Assembly: GCA_035761045.1 (NCBI GenBank)
Contig: DASTRU010000151.1
Span: forward strand, 1-6,217
Direction of reading: 5' to 3'
Length of the DNA: 6,217 nt
Origin: DASTRU01 sp035761045
GTDB taxonomy: Bacteria > Pseudomonadota > Gammaproteobacteria > Burkholderiales > Burkholderiaceae_E
Made by a program: the position numbers and the translations under genes. The first letter of the stretch is position 1. The number at the start of each line of letters is the position of its first letter. The notes below the pieces were generated by a model, which had not been told where the DNA came from, made no database searches, and saw nothing but the letters and a program-made list of their open reading frames with translations. This document shows positions 5,597-6,217 of this stretch, one piece after another.

Positions 5597-6217
5597 CAGC
5601 CGCCGTCGCCACGGCACGCCGCGTCGTCGCGAAGGTGGGATCGAGCCTCGTCACCAATGATGGACGTGGCTTGGATGCCGACGCAATTTCCAAATGGGCC
5701 GCGCAAATCGCCGATTTGCGCGAGCGCGGCAAGCAAGTCGTACTCGTCAGTTCGGGTGCCATCGCCGAAGGCATGCAACGCCTCGGCTGGGACAAACGTC
5801 CGCACGACATCAATGAGCTGCAAGCCGCCGCCGCCGTGGGGCAAATGGGGCTGGCTCAGGTGTACGAAACGTCGTTTCGCGCGCATGGTTTGCGCACGGC
5901 GCAAGTGCTGCTCACGCATGCCGATTTGGCGGACCGCACGCGGTACTTAAATGCGCGCGCCACCTTGCTCACGCTCTTGCGGCACGGCGTGGTGCCGATC
6001 ATCAACGAGAACGACACCGTCGTGACCGACGAAATCAAGTTTGGCGACAACGACACGCTAGGCGCGTTGGTGACGAACCTCATCGACGCCGATGTGTTCG
6101 TCATCCTGACCGATCAATCGGGCCTGTACACCGCCGACCCGCGCAAGGACGCGCAGGCGCGTTTATTGTCGGAAGTGCGCGCGGGCGATCCAACGCTCGA
6201 GGCGATGGCAGGCGGAG
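5593..6217 (+). CDS. proB: Glutamate 5-kinase ProB, N-terminal part (cut by window edge)
   Basis: ProB phosphorylates glutamate to gamma-glutamyl phosphate, the first and usually proline-inhibited step of proline synthesis. The window holds 208 residues of a protein usually about 370 long. They cover most of the amino-acid kinase domain; the C-terminal PUA domain would lie outside. Motifs are KVGSSLVT (14-21), SSGAIAEG (53-60), AAVGQMGL (80-87), INENDTV (137-143), FGDNDTLGA (150-158) and LTDQSGLYTADPR (172-184), all as expected for an active kinase. The ATG overlaps the obgE stop in an ATGA junction and has its own GGAG 8 nt upstream, so it is cotranscribed with obgE and probably translationally coupled. 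No other start is needed. Confidence 0.97.
   Translation, partial: MTAAVATARRVVAKVGSSLVTNDGRGLDADAISKWAAQIADLRERGKQVVLVSSGAIAEGMQRLGWDKRPHDINELQAAAAVGQMGLAQVYETSFRAHGLRTAQVLLTHADLADRTRYLNARATLLTLLRHGVVPIINENDTVVTDEIKFGDNDTLGALVTNLIDADVFVILTDQSGLYTADPRKDAQARLLSEVRAGDPTLEAMAGG

Overview
This window carries conserved housekeeping genes in an order typical of Betaproteobacteria, most likely Burkholderiales or a close relative. That placement rests on protein similarity and on recalled gene order (obgE, rpmA, rplU, divergent ispB, tRNA-Pro, pilB, pilC); no search was run. The DNA is moderately GC rich, and every real gene looks native and intact. I see no mobile element, CRISPR array, phage gene, toxin or defence cassette.

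Leftward half (minus strand, in transcription order): ispB encodes the long-chain polyprenyl diphosphate synthase that makes the ubiquinone side chain. It is followed by an 8-bp inverted repeat, a tRNA-Pro(CGG) gene with encoded CCA, about 340 bp without a credible gene, then pilB (type IV pilus extension ATPase) and pilC (pilus inner-membrane platform), which runs off the left edge.

Rightward half (plus strand): rplU (L21) and rpmA (L27) form a tight pair behind a near-consensus sigma-70 promoter. An intrinsic terminator follows rpmA. Next comes obgE, a ribosome-assembly GTPase, whose stop codon overlaps the start of proB (glutamate 5-kinase, first step of proline synthesis). proB runs off the right edge.

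The two halves meet at 3657-3838, where the ispB and rplU promoters face away from each other and their -10 elements appear to overlap. The points most worth a second look are regulatory: this shared -10, the terminator just before obgE with no visible promoter after it, non-ATG starts for ispB and pilB, and an apparently degenerate MshEN motif in PilB. I did not find an undescribed multi-gene system.
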